Notes: generated by a model not told the origin, from the sequence alone. A stretch of DNA of 64,000 bases from Bacillota bacterium (GCA_023410875.1 JAEYPH010000086.1:62001-126000); one strand, 5' to 3'. Positions 53,836-63,140 are shown, numbered from the stretch's first letter. Translations and numbers: made by a program.

Positions 53836-54684
53836 TCAGCCCAAGAGTGCGCCCCAGGTCAGCACGCCGACGATGCCGTCCACCGCAAGGGGTTTGCCGT
53901 AAACGTCTTTATTGGCGCGCTGGAACCGCCGGACCCAGTCCAGCGTCTCCGCGCCAAAGTCGTTGTCCACGCCGTATCTGGGCAAGGCCTTGGGGTTCCA
54001 TTCCCGAAGCTTTCTTTGCAGCAGCCCAACCTTGTCATTCCCGATGCGCGGCCAGCGGAACCGCAGCACGGGCAGGTCGTCGGGTTTGGGGTTGGTCCCG
54101 TCGCCATGGTCGTCCTCGGGCTTCTCCGGTTCCGGTATCGCGGGCCCGCTCTCTTTGGGCAGGTCCAGCTCCAGATAGTCCAGCAGGCCCCAGTGGGTCC
54201 AGGTGCGCCCGGCGAGCTTGGTGGTCACCACGCCATACTTGACGCCGCGGGCCTCCACAACCTGGCCATTGCCGACATACATGCCGACATGCCCCATGCG
54301 GCCCCTTGCCCGGTCCCAAACATACACGGTGCAGCCGGGCACCCTGGGCATGGTCCCGATAACGCCGCGGGCGGAGGTTGGACACTGGTCGTAGGTGCCC
54401 TGGGCGCTCACGTCCTTCCAGACGCCATTCAGTTGCCTGCGCGTGGCCTTGATCAGGCCGGAGCAATCCGCCACCCACTTGCCCAGCCAGCGGGCGCACT
54501 CGCCCCTGCGGTAGTCGCCATTGCGGTGATAATAGCCGGTTCCCATGCTTTTGCCATATTGGCGCTCCTTGGCCTGCAGAACCTCGATGCTGCAGATGTG
54601 CCCCGAGGTGCCATACACGTAGCCGTCGCCGACATGCTGGCGCAGGGCGGCGATCATGGCCGATGCTTTGAGCTTTTCAGCCAA
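53836..54684 (-). CDS. NlpC/P60 endopeptidase with C-terminal peptidoglycan-binding domain, endolysin-like
   Basis: This 282-residue protein without a signal peptide has a catalytic domain first (Cys74 in ADCSGLI, His132 in MGHVGMYVG), an acidic Pro-rich linker (about 185-205), and a peptidoglycan-binding domain (about 205-282; LLQRKLREW, FGAETLDWVRRFQ, GIVGVLTWGALLG). The domain order and lack of signal fit a prophage endolysin, but no phage genes are nearby. It starts with TTG at 54684 after AAGGAGGG. Confidence 0.82.
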   Translation of the reverse strand: MAEKLKASAMIAALRQHVGDGYVYGTSGHICSIEVLQAKERQYGKSMGTGYYHRNGDYRRGECARWLGKWVADCSGLIKATRRQLNGVWKDVSAQGTYDQCPTSARGVIGTMPRVPGCTVYVWDRARGRMGHVGMYVGNGQVVEARGVKYGVVTTKLAGRTWTHWGLLDYLELDLPKESGPAIPEPEKPEDDHGDGTNPKPDDLPVLRFRWPRIGNDKVGLLQRKLREWNPKALPRYGVDNDFGAETLDWVRRFQRANKDVYGKPLAVDGIVGVLTWGALLG

Positions 54685-54875
54685 TCGTATCCCTCCTTGT
54701 TGGTCGAGTTATAGAGGATGCCGCCCGGCAGAGCCGGCGCAGCAGCGGTGGCCCCGGTGGAACTCGCGGTGCTTTCAGATATGGGCGGACCTATCCTCTT
54801 CATCTTATGGCAGCGGGGGCGGTGCAGGTGACAGATGGGGTGGTGGCATCGTCGTAAGCCTACACACGCTACCCA

Positions 54876-54904
54876 TTTACCCGTCCCCCGTCCCGCTGTA
54901 CAAT
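54876..54904 (+). promoter_or_regulatory. Promoter placing transcription start at the start codon
   Basis: TTTACC (54876-54881) and TACAAT (54899-54904) are separated by 17 bases. The expected start of transcription, 7 bases after the -10, coincides with the ATG at 54911. Confidence 0.5.
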
Positions 54905-54910
54905 ACCCCC

Positions 54911-55987
54911 ATGGACATGAATCACTTTCCGCAAACCATTTGCTCCCCCGCATACCCCGCCGGGCATGTGCAGGGCATCGCCGTGGACATGGCCCGCGGC
55001 TACATCTATTATTCCTTCACGACGCTGCTGGTGAAGGCGCGGCTGGACGGCCAAGTGGTGGGCAGCGTCACAGGGCTGGCTGGGCACCTGGGCTGCCTGG
55101 CCATTAACCCGGCGGACGGCCTCGTGTATGGCTCGCTGGAATACAAGCGCGACGCCATCGGCGCGAGCATCCGGCAGTCGCTGGGTATGGATGAGGCGTC
55201 CGGCGACGGCTTTTACGTGGCCATGTTCGACGGCGACAGAATCACACAGGAGAACATGGACGCCGAGGGCGACGGCATCATGCGCTGCGTGCACCTGCCC
55301 ACGGTGCTGGAGGATTACGAGGCCACAGTGCACACCGCTGCCGGCCCCCGGAAGCACCGCTACGGCTGCAGCGGCATCGACGGCCTGTCCTTCGGCCCCC
55401 TGTTCGGCAGCGGAACCCATGGCCCCTGGGGGCTGTGCGTGGCCTATGGCGTCTATAGCGATTTGGAACGCCAGGACAACGACCACCAGGTGCTGCTGCG
55501 TTATGACACCGGCGAATGGGACCGGTTAGCCCGGCCATTGAACCAGAACAACATGCACCGGTCCGGCCCCGCGCAGCCGCAGGGCAAGTACTTCGTGTTC
55601 ACCGGCAACACGACCTACGGCGTGCAGAACCTGGAATACGACGCCTTCACCGGCCATTGGCTCATGGCCGTGTATCGCGGCAAGAAACCGCAATACCCCA
55701 ACCGGGATCTGTACATCATCGACGGCAGCGCGCCGCCGCAGACCCGGCCTCTCATAGGCCTTGGCGGAGAAACCGGGCAGACGCTGAGCCTGTGGCAGCG
55801 GGGCATCCGCCATGAGGCCACAGGCATCCATGCCTGGGACAGCCCCTGGGGCACGACCGGGCTGTACTCTTTTGGGAACGGGTATTACTATCTGTCACAG
55901 GATGGCAGATCAGAGGAAGGGTATTATACGCAGGTCCGGCGGTATCGCTGGACCGGGGATGCGCCTTTTCCGTTTGAGGAGGGGTGA
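54911..55987 (+). CDS. Protein of unknown function, beta-propeller-like, probably leaderless
   Basis: This 358-residue soluble protein opens MDMNHFPQTICSPAYPAGHVQGIAVDM. Repeated aromatic and Gly-Asp turns (ARGYIYYSFTTLLV, DGLVYGSLEYK, NRDLYIIDGSAPP) suggest a beta-propeller. There is no signal peptide. No ribosome binding site precedes the ATG; the upstream bases are C-rich and the promoter spacing predicts a leaderless message. It ends against the rhamnosidase gene with a shared bidirectional terminator. No function is recognised; a sugar-related role is suggested only by the neighbouring gene. Confidence 0.7.
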   Translation: MDMNHFPQTICSPAYPAGHVQGIAVDMARGYIYYSFTTLLVKARLDGQVVGSVTGLAGHLGCLAINPADGLVYGSLEYKRDAIGASIRQSLGMDEASGDGFYVAMFDGDRITQENMDAEGDGIMRCVHLPTVLEDYEATVHTAAGPRKHRYGCSGIDGLSFGPLFGSGTHGPWGLCVAYGVYSDLERQDNDHQVLLRYDTGEWDRLARPLNQNNMHRSGPAQPQGKYFVFTGNTTYGVQNLEYDAFTGHWLMAVYRGKKPQYPNRDLYIIDGSAPPQTRPLIGLGGETGQTLSLWQRGIRHEATGIHAWDSPWGTTGLYSFGNGYYYLSQDGRSEEGYYTQVRRYRWTGDAPFPFEEG

Positions 55988-56036
55988 GAGGCGCGCAGCG
56001 ATCATAGTTGGGTTGCTCGAGCACTCCTCATCACGC

Positions 56037-56077
56037 AAAAATCCGCCCGCGACGCACCGTCTGGGCGGATTCCTTTT
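56037..56077. terminator. Bidirectional terminator
   Basis: AATCCGCCC and GGGCGGATT form the stem. Rightward it is followed by CCTTTT and leftward by TTTG after an A/T pair run, serving both convergent genes. Confidence 0.7.
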
Positions 56078-56096
56078 CTCCATATATGCTTGCTCT

Positions 56097-58730
56097 CTAC
56101 CTCGCCAGGATGTGATACACCCCGGCCTCCAGCCGTACCCCATCTGCCAACGCCACAGCCTCTCCGCCGTTCACACTGACGGTGGCCCACGGCGCGGGCA
56201 AGCTTAGTGTAGCCGTAGTACCGCCCGGCACCTCGATGTCCAGCACCAAACTGTCCGATTCCTTGCGCCAGCCGCAGCGCAGCATGCCGTAGGGCGTCTC
56301 GTGCCAAGCCTGGGCGTGCTCCAGGCCCTCCACGGGCCGAGGCGCAAGCCACGTGTGGCGGAAGCCCGGCGCAGCCTCGTCGGGCCGGATGCCGGCCAGT
56401 GTCTTGTAGAAGAAGGCGCTGACGTCGCTGAACATGTGGTGGTCCAGCGAGGCCTCCCCCCTCCACATCTCCCACAGCGTCGTGGCGCCTTTTATGATCC
56501 ACTCGCCGAAGCTGGGGTAGGTGTCCTGCGCCGCCAGCGCGTAGGCCAGGTCCGCCCGGCCATGGTCGGCCAGCGCCTGCAGCACCGTCTTGGTGCCCAG
56601 CATGCCGCAGTCGAAGTGGCGGTCGTATCGCTCCACCTCTGCCACCAGCCGGGACAGTATCTTCTGTGCCAGTTCTCCCTGGGCGATATCCCAGTGCAGC
56701 GCCAGCGCATAGCTGGTCATGCAGTCGCCGGTCACGGCACCGGTGCCCTCGTCGATGAAGCGGCGGCGGAACACCTGCCGCAGGTTCTCGGCCTTGGCCT
56801 GGTATTCGCCGGCTGCCTGGGCGTCGCCCAGCGCTGCGGCAATCTTGCCGGCCAGCACACAGTCCGCCAGGTAAAACCATGTGTCTGACACCCGCGTGGG
56901 CGTCTTGGGGTCGTCGGCATTGCGGTTGGCCGGGCACCAGTCCCCCAGACCGAAGTCCAGCGTGCCATCCTCGCTCATGCCATCCATAAAGGCGATATAA
57001 CGCCGGATGCCGCCCCAGCAGCGCTCCAGCGGCTCCCGGTCGCCGGTATACACGTACAGGTTCCACGGCAGCCACACGAGCAGGCTGTCCCACATGGGTC
57101 CGCTGCCCCAGTTGAACCCCCAGCCGCCGGTGGGCACGATGCCCGGAAGAGCGCCGTTGGGCCGCTGGCTGTCCAGAATGTCGTCCAGCCATTTGCCGTA
57201 GGCCGTCCGAGGGTCATAGTTGAGCAGCACCTGCTCGCTGGAGAGCAGCGCGTCGCCGGTCCAGCCGTTCTTCTCCCGGTGGGGGCAATCGGTGGGCATG
57301 CCGTGGTAATTGTTCTCGGTGGAGGCCCGAGCCGCGGCGTGGATGCGGTTGATCAAATCGTTTGAGCACGCGAAGCCGCCGGCGCTCGGCAGGTCGGTGT
57401 GGGCCACGCAGGCGGTCAGCGTATCCAGCGTGGGTTCGCCGGGGTAGCCGGTCAGCCGCACATACTGGAAGCCGTGATAGGTGAAGCGGGGCTCGTAGAC
57501 CTCCACCCTCTCACCCTTCAACGTGTAGTGGTCGTGCTGTATGCTCTCGCAGCGCACGTGGGCGCGGATGTTGGTGTCGTCCACATCGCCGTCGGGCGTC
57601 AGCAGCTCGGTGTATTTCAGGCCCACTGTCGTGCTGGCGGGGCCGCTGACCTTCAGGCGCGCCCAGCCGGCGATGTTGCGGCCCATGTCGTACACCCAGA
57701 CCCCTGGACAGACCTGCGAAAAGCTCTTAGGTTGGAATTCCTCCACAATGCGGATGGGCTGCATCTGCATGGACTTGAGCACGCCGCCGGGGGAGCGGCA
57801 CAGCACGGCGGCCTGCCACGCGCTGTCGTCAAAGCCCGGAGCGTTCCAACCGGGCTGCTCCAGGCGGGCGTCGTAGGCCTCGCCCACATAGAGGCTATTG
57901 AAGGTGATGGGGCCGCTTGAGGATTTCCAGTGGGTGCCGGTGAGCACCTGCACTCCTGTGCCGTCGGCCAGTGCAACGTGGGCCTGGGCCAGCAGCTTGG
58001 GGTGGTGCCGCCAGGGAGCCTTCTCGAAGTCCCAGGCGTTCACGTGGGCCACGTTGTACATGCCGTTGCCCAGCATCGCGGCGATGACGTTGTCGCCGCG
58101 CCGCAGCAGCGGCGCGATGTCCAGGGTGCGATACAGGCAGGTCTTATCGAACGCGGTGAAGGGCGGGTTCATAAACTCGTCGCCGACCTTTTGGCCGTTG
58201 ACATACAGTTCATAATAACCCAGCCCGCACACATAGGCCCGTGCGCTCACAGGTTCTGCGGCCAGCGTGAAGGCGCAGCGCAGCAGCGGTGCGGCCTCGC
58301 CCTCGGCGGGCGGCGCGGGGATGGCCGGCCTGCCCGGGGCGATCCACCGGGCGTGCCAATCCTCGGGGTGCAGCAGGCCGGTCTCAAAAACGGCGGCGCT
58401 CCACGGGCCGGGCTGGCCCTCGGCGTCCCACAGGCATACCTTCCAGCAATACTTCGTGGCGCTGCGCAGCGGCGGTCCGCCCCAGCGGATGCCGAGGCTG
58501 TCGGCGCTCTCCACGCGGCCGCTGTCCCACAGCAGCTCGGCTTCCCTGTGCAGATTCTCTGCCGTGGCTGCTGCGACCAGGCGATAAGCGCTCTGCCCGG
58601 GATGCTTGGCCGAGCAGGAACCGGAGGTTCCGACCAGGCCGGAAGTGCGCCAGGAGAACTGCGGTTGAGGGGTGTCCACCCCCAGCGGGTCGCGGGTATG
58701 GTTGCAGCGCAGGTCGATGGCTCGAATCAT
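56097..58730 (-). CDS. Glycoside hydrolase family 78 alpha-L-rhamnosidase
   Basis: This 877-residue enzyme has N-terminal beta-sandwich domains (about 1-430) and a catalytic (alpha/alpha)6 barrel (about 440-800). The family signature DCPHREKNGWTGDA lies near residue 480; the Glu in it is the expected general acid. The C-terminal beta domain ends VNGGEAVALADGV. It removes terminal alpha-L-rhamnose by inversion. There is no signal peptide, so it works on imported oligosaccharides. AAGGAG precedes the ATG at 58730. It is the last gene of the right-hand Lpl operon, separated from the permease by a repeat. Confidence 0.92.
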   Translation of the reverse strand: MIRAIDLRCNHTRDPLGVDTPQPQFSWRTSGLVGTSGSCSAKHPGQSAYRLVAAATAENLHREAELLWDSGRVESADSLGIRWGGPPLRSATKYCWKVCLWDAEGQPGPWSAAVFETGLLHPEDWHARWIAPGRPAIPAPPAEGEAAPLLRCAFTLAAEPVSARAYVCGLGYYELYVNGQKVGDEFMNPPFTAFDKTCLYRTLDIAPLLRRGDNVIAAMLGNGMYNVAHVNAWDFEKAPWRHHPKLLAQAHVALADGTGVQVLTGTHWKSSSGPITFNSLYVGEAYDARLEQPGWNAPGFDDSAWQAAVLCRSPGGVLKSMQMQPIRIVEEFQPKSFSQVCPGVWVYDMGRNIAGWARLKVSGPASTTVGLKYTELLTPDGDVDDTNIRAHVRCESIQHDHYTLKGERVEVYEPRFTYHGFQYVRLTGYPGEPTLDTLTACVAHTDLPSAGGFACSNDLINRIHAAARASTENNYHGMPTDCPHREKNGWTGDALLSSEQVLLNYDPRTAYGKWLDDILDSQRPNGALPGIVPTGGWGFNWGSGPMWDSLLVWLPWNLYVYTGDREPLERCWGGIRRYIAFMDGMSEDGTLDFGLGDWCPANRNADDPKTPTRVSDTWFYLADCVLAGKIAAALGDAQAAGEYQAKAENLRQVFRRRFIDEGTGAVTGDCMTSYALALHWDIAQGELAQKILSRLVAEVERYDRHFDCGMLGTKTVLQALADHGRADLAYALAAQDTYPSFGEWIIKGATTLWEMWRGEASLDHHMFSDVSAFFYKTLAGIRPDEAAPGFRHTWLAPRPVEGLEHAQAWHETPYGMLRCGWRKESDSLVLDIEVPGGTTATLSLPAPWATVSVNGGEAVALADGVRLEAGVYHILAR

Positions 58731-58764
58731 AATGCTTAGCTCCTTGTTCTAATACCCCCGCAAG

Positions 58765-58849
58765 CCCTCACCCGCACCCTCCCCCAGAGGGGGAGGGACT
58801 ATTTTCAATAATTACCCCTCCCCCTCTGGGGGAGGGGTTGGGGTGAGGG
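58765..58849. repeat. REP-like large inverted repeat
   Basis: Two arms of about 33 bases (58765-58797 and 58816-58849), C-rich then G-rich, form an imperfect palindrome around an 18-base AT-rich centre. Each arm is also self-complementary around CCCCCAGAGGGGG or its reverse. Palindromes of this composition are dispersed in many bacterial genomes. It lies between the permease and rhamnosidase genes. Confidence 0.75.
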
Positions 58850-58949
58850 TTTACGAAGCCGCGCACCCGGTTGTTACAGACGATTCGGCGGGGAATGGAC
58901 GAGCAAGCGAAAACCTTTCACCATAAACAGATGAATGATGGTACTTGCC

Positions 58950-59834
58950 TTATCCCTTTACACTTCCTAATACGATACCGGTCACAAAATACCTCTGCAA
59001 AAACGGATACACCAGCAGGATCGGGATAGCTCCCATGAACACCTGGGACGCCTTGATCGTGCGATCCGACAGCAGCGCCAGGTCCTTGAACTCCTGCATG
59101 CTGATGGCCGTGGTGTCCCGCTGCACGATGACCGTCTGCAAATAACTCTGCAGCGGGTAGTGCTCCGGACGGTTCATGTACAGCAGGCCGTCGAACCAAG
59201 AGTTCCAGTGGCCCACCAGCACGAAGAGCGTCAGCGTCGCCAGCGCCGGCGTGGAAACCGGCACATAGATGTTCCACAGGATGCGCCAATGGCTAGCGCC
59301 GTCCATATAGGCGGCTTCCTCCATCTCCACGGGCACCTGGCGGAAGAAATTGATCAGCAAGATCAGGTTGAACACCGGCAGCGCGCCGGGGATCACCAGC
59401 GCCCAGATCTTGTCGATCAGGCCCATGGAGCGTATGACCATGAAGGTCGGTATCAAGCCGCCGGACACCAGCATCGTGATCACGAAGAACCAGCTGTATG
59501 CCGTGCGCAGGCGGAACTTGGAATTGTCCTTGGAAAGCGGATAGGCGGCCAGTATCGTCAGCGCCATGTTGAAAAAGCCGCCCAGGGCGATGCGCTGGAT
59601 GGACACCCACATGGAGGTTAAGAACTGCGGCCTGCCCAGCGCGTAGGTGTAGGAGGCCACGTTGAAATCCACCGGCCAAAAGGTGACATACCCGGCCTGG
59701 GCCGCCGCCGCGGAGGAAAAGGACACCGCCAGCACGTTGACCATCGGGAACAGGCAAGTGGCTGCCAGCACACCCAGGAAGACCACATTGAAGACCATGA
59801 AGGCTCTTCTGCCAAAGGATTCTCTGTAATGCAT
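58950..59834 (-). CDS. ytcP: Sugar ABC transporter permease, YtcP type
   Basis: This 294-residue six-helix permease has the EAA loop MEEAAYMDGASHWRILWNIYVP and the tail RYFVTGIVLGSVKG, diagnostic of YtcP/LplC proteins. The ATG at 59834 is preferred over one 6 bases upstream because it leaves 6-base spacing to GGAGGA. It is translated right after its LplB partner (15 bases). It should import a rhamnose-containing oligosaccharide for the GH78 downstream. Confidence 0.9.
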   Translation of the reverse strand: MHYRESFGRRAFMVFNVVFLGVLAATCLFPMVNVLAVSFSSAAAAQAGYVTFWPVDFNVASYTYALGRPQFLTSMWVSIQRIALGGFFNMALTILAAYPLSKDNSKFRLRTAYSWFFVITMLVSGGLIPTFMVIRSMGLIDKIWALVIPGALPVFNLILLINFFRQVPVEMEEAAYMDGASHWRILWNIYVPVSTPALATLTLFVLVGHWNSWFDGLLYMNRPEHYPLQSYLQTVIVQRDTTAISMQEFKDLALLSDRTIKASQVFMGAIPILLVYPFLQRYFVTGIVLGSVKG

Positions 59835-59849
59835 GACCATTCCTCCTCT

Positions 59850-60749
59850 CTAAAAGATTCGATAATCGGCGAACTTGTAGGCCAGATAATAGGCACTGGA
59901 CAACAGCAGCAACGACACTGCGGACTTGAAAAAGCCCGCCGCGGCGGCCACAGAATACATGGCGTCCTTGATGCCCAGGCGATACACGAAGGTGTCGATG
60001 ATGTCGCCGCTCTCGTACACGACGGCGCTGTAGAGGTTGAAGATCTGATCAAAGCCGGCGTTCAGGATGTTGCCCAGGTTCAAAAGGGCCAGCATGACCA
60101 GCATGTTGCGCAGGTTGGGCAGCGTGATGTGCCACAGGCGGCGCATGTGGCCGGCGCCGTCGATGATGGCCGCCTCGTAATAGGTCGGGTCTATGGCGGT
60201 GAGCGCCGCCAGGAACACCACGGAGTTGAAGCCGAACTCCTTCCAGATATCCGATGTGACGGCCACGATGGGGAACCACGTGTTATCCCCCAGGAAGAAG
60301 ATGGGCTCCACGCCGACGGCCTTGAGCACCATGTTGATAACACCGCTGGAGGGGGACAGCACGTCGATCAGGATGCCGCTGAGGATGACCCAGGACAGAA
60401 AGTGCGGCAGATACAGGATCGTCTGCAGCGTGCGCTTGTAGCGCAGGCTGCGCAGCTCATTGAGCAGCAGCGCCGTGATCAGCGGCGTGATCAAGCCGAA
60501 CACGCCCTTCAGGAAGGCGATGTAGATCGTGTTCCACAGCGTCTTGACCGAACCGGGCAGCAGCAGCAGAAATTCGAAGTTGGCCATGCCGACCCAGGGC
60601 GAATGCAGGAACCCCTTGTCGGGCTGGAAATCCTGAAAGGCCATGACCAGACCGGCCAGCGGCCCGTAGCTGAAGATCAGCACGACGACGACGGCGGGCA
60701 GCAGCATCACGTGCATGGGCAGTTCGCGCTTGAATGTGCGCCAATTCAT
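59850..60749 (-). CDS. lplB: Sugar ABC transporter permease, LplB type
   Basis: This 299-residue permease has typical LplB sequences: FSYGPLAGLVMAFQDF near the N-terminus, FGFNSVVFLAALTAI, and the EAA loop YYEAAIIDGAGHMRRLWHITLP. It starts at 60749 after GGGGAG. It is the second gene of the operon, after the binding protein and a strong hairpin. Confidence 0.9.
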   Translation of the reverse strand: MNWRTFKRELPMHVMLLPAVVVVLIFSYGPLAGLVMAFQDFQPDKGFLHSPWVGMANFEFLLLLPGSVKTLWNTIYIAFLKGVFGLITPLITALLLNELRSLRYKRTLQTILYLPHFLSWVILSGILIDVLSPSSGVINMVLKAVGVEPIFFLGDNTWFPIVAVTSDIWKEFGFNSVVFLAALTAIDPTYYEAAIIDGAGHMRRLWHITLPNLRNMLVMLALLNLGNILNAGFDQIFNLYSAVVYESGDIIDTFVYRLGIKDAMYSVAAAAGFFKSAVSLLLLSSAYYLAYKFADYRIF

Positions 60750-60771
60750 AGGCTTCTCCCCCAATATGGTG

Positions 60772-60806
60772 CCGGAGGAGGAGGCAGGCCTCGCCTCCTC
60801 CTCCGG
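60772..60806 (-). terminator. Perfect hairpin after the second binding-protein gene
   Basis: The 14-bp arms CCGGAGGAGGAGGC and GCCTCCTCCTCCGG have a 7-base loop and no T-run. It sits between the binding protein and lplB, the same position as the hairpin at 9868-9922 in the other operon relative to its binding protein. Confidence 0.65.
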
Positions 60807-60844
60807 CGGATCATTTCATGCCTGGTGTCACGTCACCATGCTTT

Positions 60845-62590
60845 TTACTTGGCGTTGGCGGCGTACCATTCGTTGACTTCCTGCTGGATGGCGGAGCCGC
60901 CCAGGGACATGGCGCTGGTCACGAACTTGTCGAAGTTCTCGATGGGGTCGCCCATGATGATCTTGGTGAAGGTTTCCAGCTCCAGCTTGCTCAAAGCCGA
61001 GCTCTTGGTCGTCATCGTGGCGGTGTCGGCGCCGTAGAAGGCGTTCATCTTCATCAGATTGCCGCTGACATACTGATCGATGATGCGGAAGGAGCCGCCC
61101 TCATCGAACACGCGGTACATGCCCCAGCCCTTGGGATCGCCGTTTCGATAGCTCTGGGCGGTCGTGTAGTTGGTCTTCTGCTCGGGGTTGAGCTTGGAGG
61201 TGTCGCCGCTCTTTACAGCGTCCACGATGGCCTTGTGGATGTCCAGATTCTTGGTGGCGGGCCAGGCCTGACCGAAGGAATACTTGAAGGTCTCATAAAG
61301 AGTGCCATCCTTGGTCAGGTTGAAATAGACCTGGTAGTCCTCGATGGTGCTGTCCCAACCCTTCTGCACGAACATGCTCTGCAGCTTGAAAATGGCCTCG
61401 GGGTTGGCGAAGTTCTTGTTGACGACATAGTAGCTGGTGGTGCCCAGGTTGATCTGGGGGTTGGCGGGCGTGCTGTCCACCGAAGGCAGCGCGTAGGAAA
61501 CCCAGTCGGCCTTGTTGTTGTTGTCGATGTTGGACTGCAGGGGCCACAGGGGGTTCCACATCTGGCCGAACTGAATGCCGATCTTGCCGGACACGCACAG
61601 CTCGGATTCCTTGCCGGCGTCCTTTACGGCGAATTCCTTGTCGATCTTGCCGGCCTTGTACAGCGTCTGCAGATACTGCAGAGCGGCCTTCATCTCGGGC
61701 TGGTAGCTGCCCTGCACCAGTTTGCCGGAAGCGTCCTTAACCCAGATGCCCGGATAGGCGTGGAAGGCGTTGCAAATACCCTCAAAGCCGCCGAAGCCGT
61801 TAAAGAGGTCCTTGGTCAGCGCCAGGCCGTAATAGGGGCTGCCGTTGCCCTCGGGGTCCTTGGTCGTGAAAGCGTCGATCAGAGCGGTCAGCTCGTCGAT
61901 GGTCGTGGGGGCCTTCAGGCTCAGCTTGTCCAGCCAGTCCTGGCGAATCCAGATGAGCGGCGCGCCGTCCATGGAGCTGCCGGTGTTGGGCGTGGCTACC
62001 AGCTTGCCGTCGAAGGTCGCGGAATTCAGGGCGGTCGTGCCTTCCTGGGTCATGATCTGCTTCAAGAACGGAGAAGCGTACTGCTCATAGGCAGCGCCCA
62101 GGTCCTTGTTGATGAGCTCGGTCTTGGCCAGGCGGGCCAGCTGGCTGCGGTTGACGCCCAGCATGTCCGGCAGAGAGCCCGAGGCGATGTTCACGTTGAG
62201 CTTGTCATCATACTGCTGGGCCGTGGAGGCTGTCCACTCATACTTGAAGGTGATGCCCAGCTCGTCCTGATAGAGCTTGGCCCACGGGTTGTTCGTGATG
62301 TCCTCGCCGGCGATGAACTTGGTCGTGTCGTCCAGCGTGCGGATGATGGAGATCGTGATGGGCGGGTCATACTTGGAGAAGGCGGCGTCGCCGGTAGCGT
62401 TGGGCGTTTCGGCGGGAGCCTCAGAGGCGGTGGGGGCTTCGCTGGCCGGCGCGGAAGTCTCCGCCGCCGGGGCCGCCGACGAGGGGGCCGGCGTGGCCGA
62501 GGGGGTAGCCGTGCCGGCACAAGCCGACAATGAGAAAGCCATGAGCAGGGCGAACACGAGCGCGAGGGTCTTTGTCCGTATGGGCTTCAT
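60845..62590 (-). CDS. Sugar ABC transporter substrate-binding lipoprotein (LplA type)
   Basis: This 581-residue lipoprotein has a signal peptide with lipobox SLSAC (Cys24), a Thr/Ala/Pro/Ser linker (about 26-65), then the long solute-binding fold. It starts at 62590 after AAGGAGG. It is the first gene of a leftward operon with two permeases and a GH78, so its ligand is probably a rhamnosylated oligosaccharide. No regulator gene is adjacent, unlike in the left-hand operon. Confidence 0.9.
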   Translation of the reverse strand: MKPIRTKTLALVFALLMAFSLSACAGTATPSATPAPSSAAPAAETSAPASEAPTASEAPAETPNATGDAAFSKYDPPITISIIRTLDDTTKFIAGEDITNNPWAKLYQDELGITFKYEWTASTAQQYDDKLNVNIASGSLPDMLGVNRSQLARLAKTELINKDLGAAYEQYASPFLKQIMTQEGTTALNSATFDGKLVATPNTGSSMDGAPLIWIRQDWLDKLSLKAPTTIDELTALIDAFTTKDPEGNGSPYYGLALTKDLFNGFGGFEGICNAFHAYPGIWVKDASGKLVQGSYQPEMKAALQYLQTLYKAGKIDKEFAVKDAGKESELCVSGKIGIQFGQMWNPLWPLQSNIDNNNKADWVSYALPSVDSTPANPQINLGTTSYYVVNKNFANPEAIFKLQSMFVQKGWDSTIEDYQVYFNLTKDGTLYETFKYSFGQAWPATKNLDIHKAIVDAVKSGDTSKLNPEQKTNYTTAQSYRNGDPKGWGMYRVFDEGGSFRIIDQYVSGNLMKMNAFYGADTATMTTKSSALSKLELETFTKIIMGDPIENFDKFVTSAMSLGGSAIQQEVNEWYAANAK

Positions 62591-62632
62591 TGCGTTTCCT
62601 CCTTGCTGTTTGGGGTACCTTGCCCATAGTGT

Positions 62633-62662
62633 ATTGTACGAAGTGAACAAATCATATGGCAA
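62633..62662 (-). promoter_or_regulatory. Promoter of the rhamnosidase transport operon
   Basis: Read leftward, TTGCCA (62657-62662) and TACAAT (62633-62638) have an 18-base spacer and lie about 45 bases before the start codon. Confidence 0.5.
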
Positions 62663-62950
62663 TCTTTTTACATGTGTGCCCCATTTTTACTTTTTGGTAT
62701 ACATGGATGGGGCAATGCGCCAAGAAAGTACTGCCAATAGATTGAATGTACTGGAAAAGAGCCTCATAGGCAAGCGGCCCTTGGTTCCTTTCGGCAAAGA
62801 ATCGGATACGAATCCTCCAATTCATCACATTCAGACCATGTAAAATTACAAATAAACTTAACACAAAAGACGCATAATTGCGGAGACCCCCGAGCGCTTC
62901 GAAGCATATTTTTTAATATTAACTTAAATTGTTATTCTCTTAATTGATAG
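62663..62950. other. Intergenic region, nothing recognised
   Basis: AT-rich sequence lies between two divergent promoters. No gene, repeat or RNA is recognised. Confidence 0.45.
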
Positions 62951-62979
62951 TTGACATGTATGAAATTTTACCATATACT
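62951..62979 (+). promoter_or_regulatory. Near-consensus promoter of the peptide-binding-protein gene
   Basis: Consensus TTGACA (62951-62956) and TATACT (62974-62979) are separated by 17 bases. The resulting leader would be about 200 bases long. Confidence 0.75.
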
Positions 62980-63140
62980 TTGAGCAAAATTATAAAAAAC
63001 AAGTTAAATATTTGATCAAAGTCACAAATAGATAATACAAATAACAAAAAAAGCATAGGGATATATACAAGGTCATCCCGTAAATTATGACTGGGAGCTG
63101 CAAAAAAACGACACGGAGCTACCTCTAAATCAATCATTAG

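Noticed and set aside
53836..54684. Evidence for a prophage around the endolysin-like gene
   Set aside because: Neighbours are metabolic genes and no holin, tail or integrase gene is visible.
60818..62533. A 571-codon rightward open frame opposite the second binding protein
   Set aside because: No ribosome binding site and shadow-type composition; the leftward frame has a signal peptide and lipobox.
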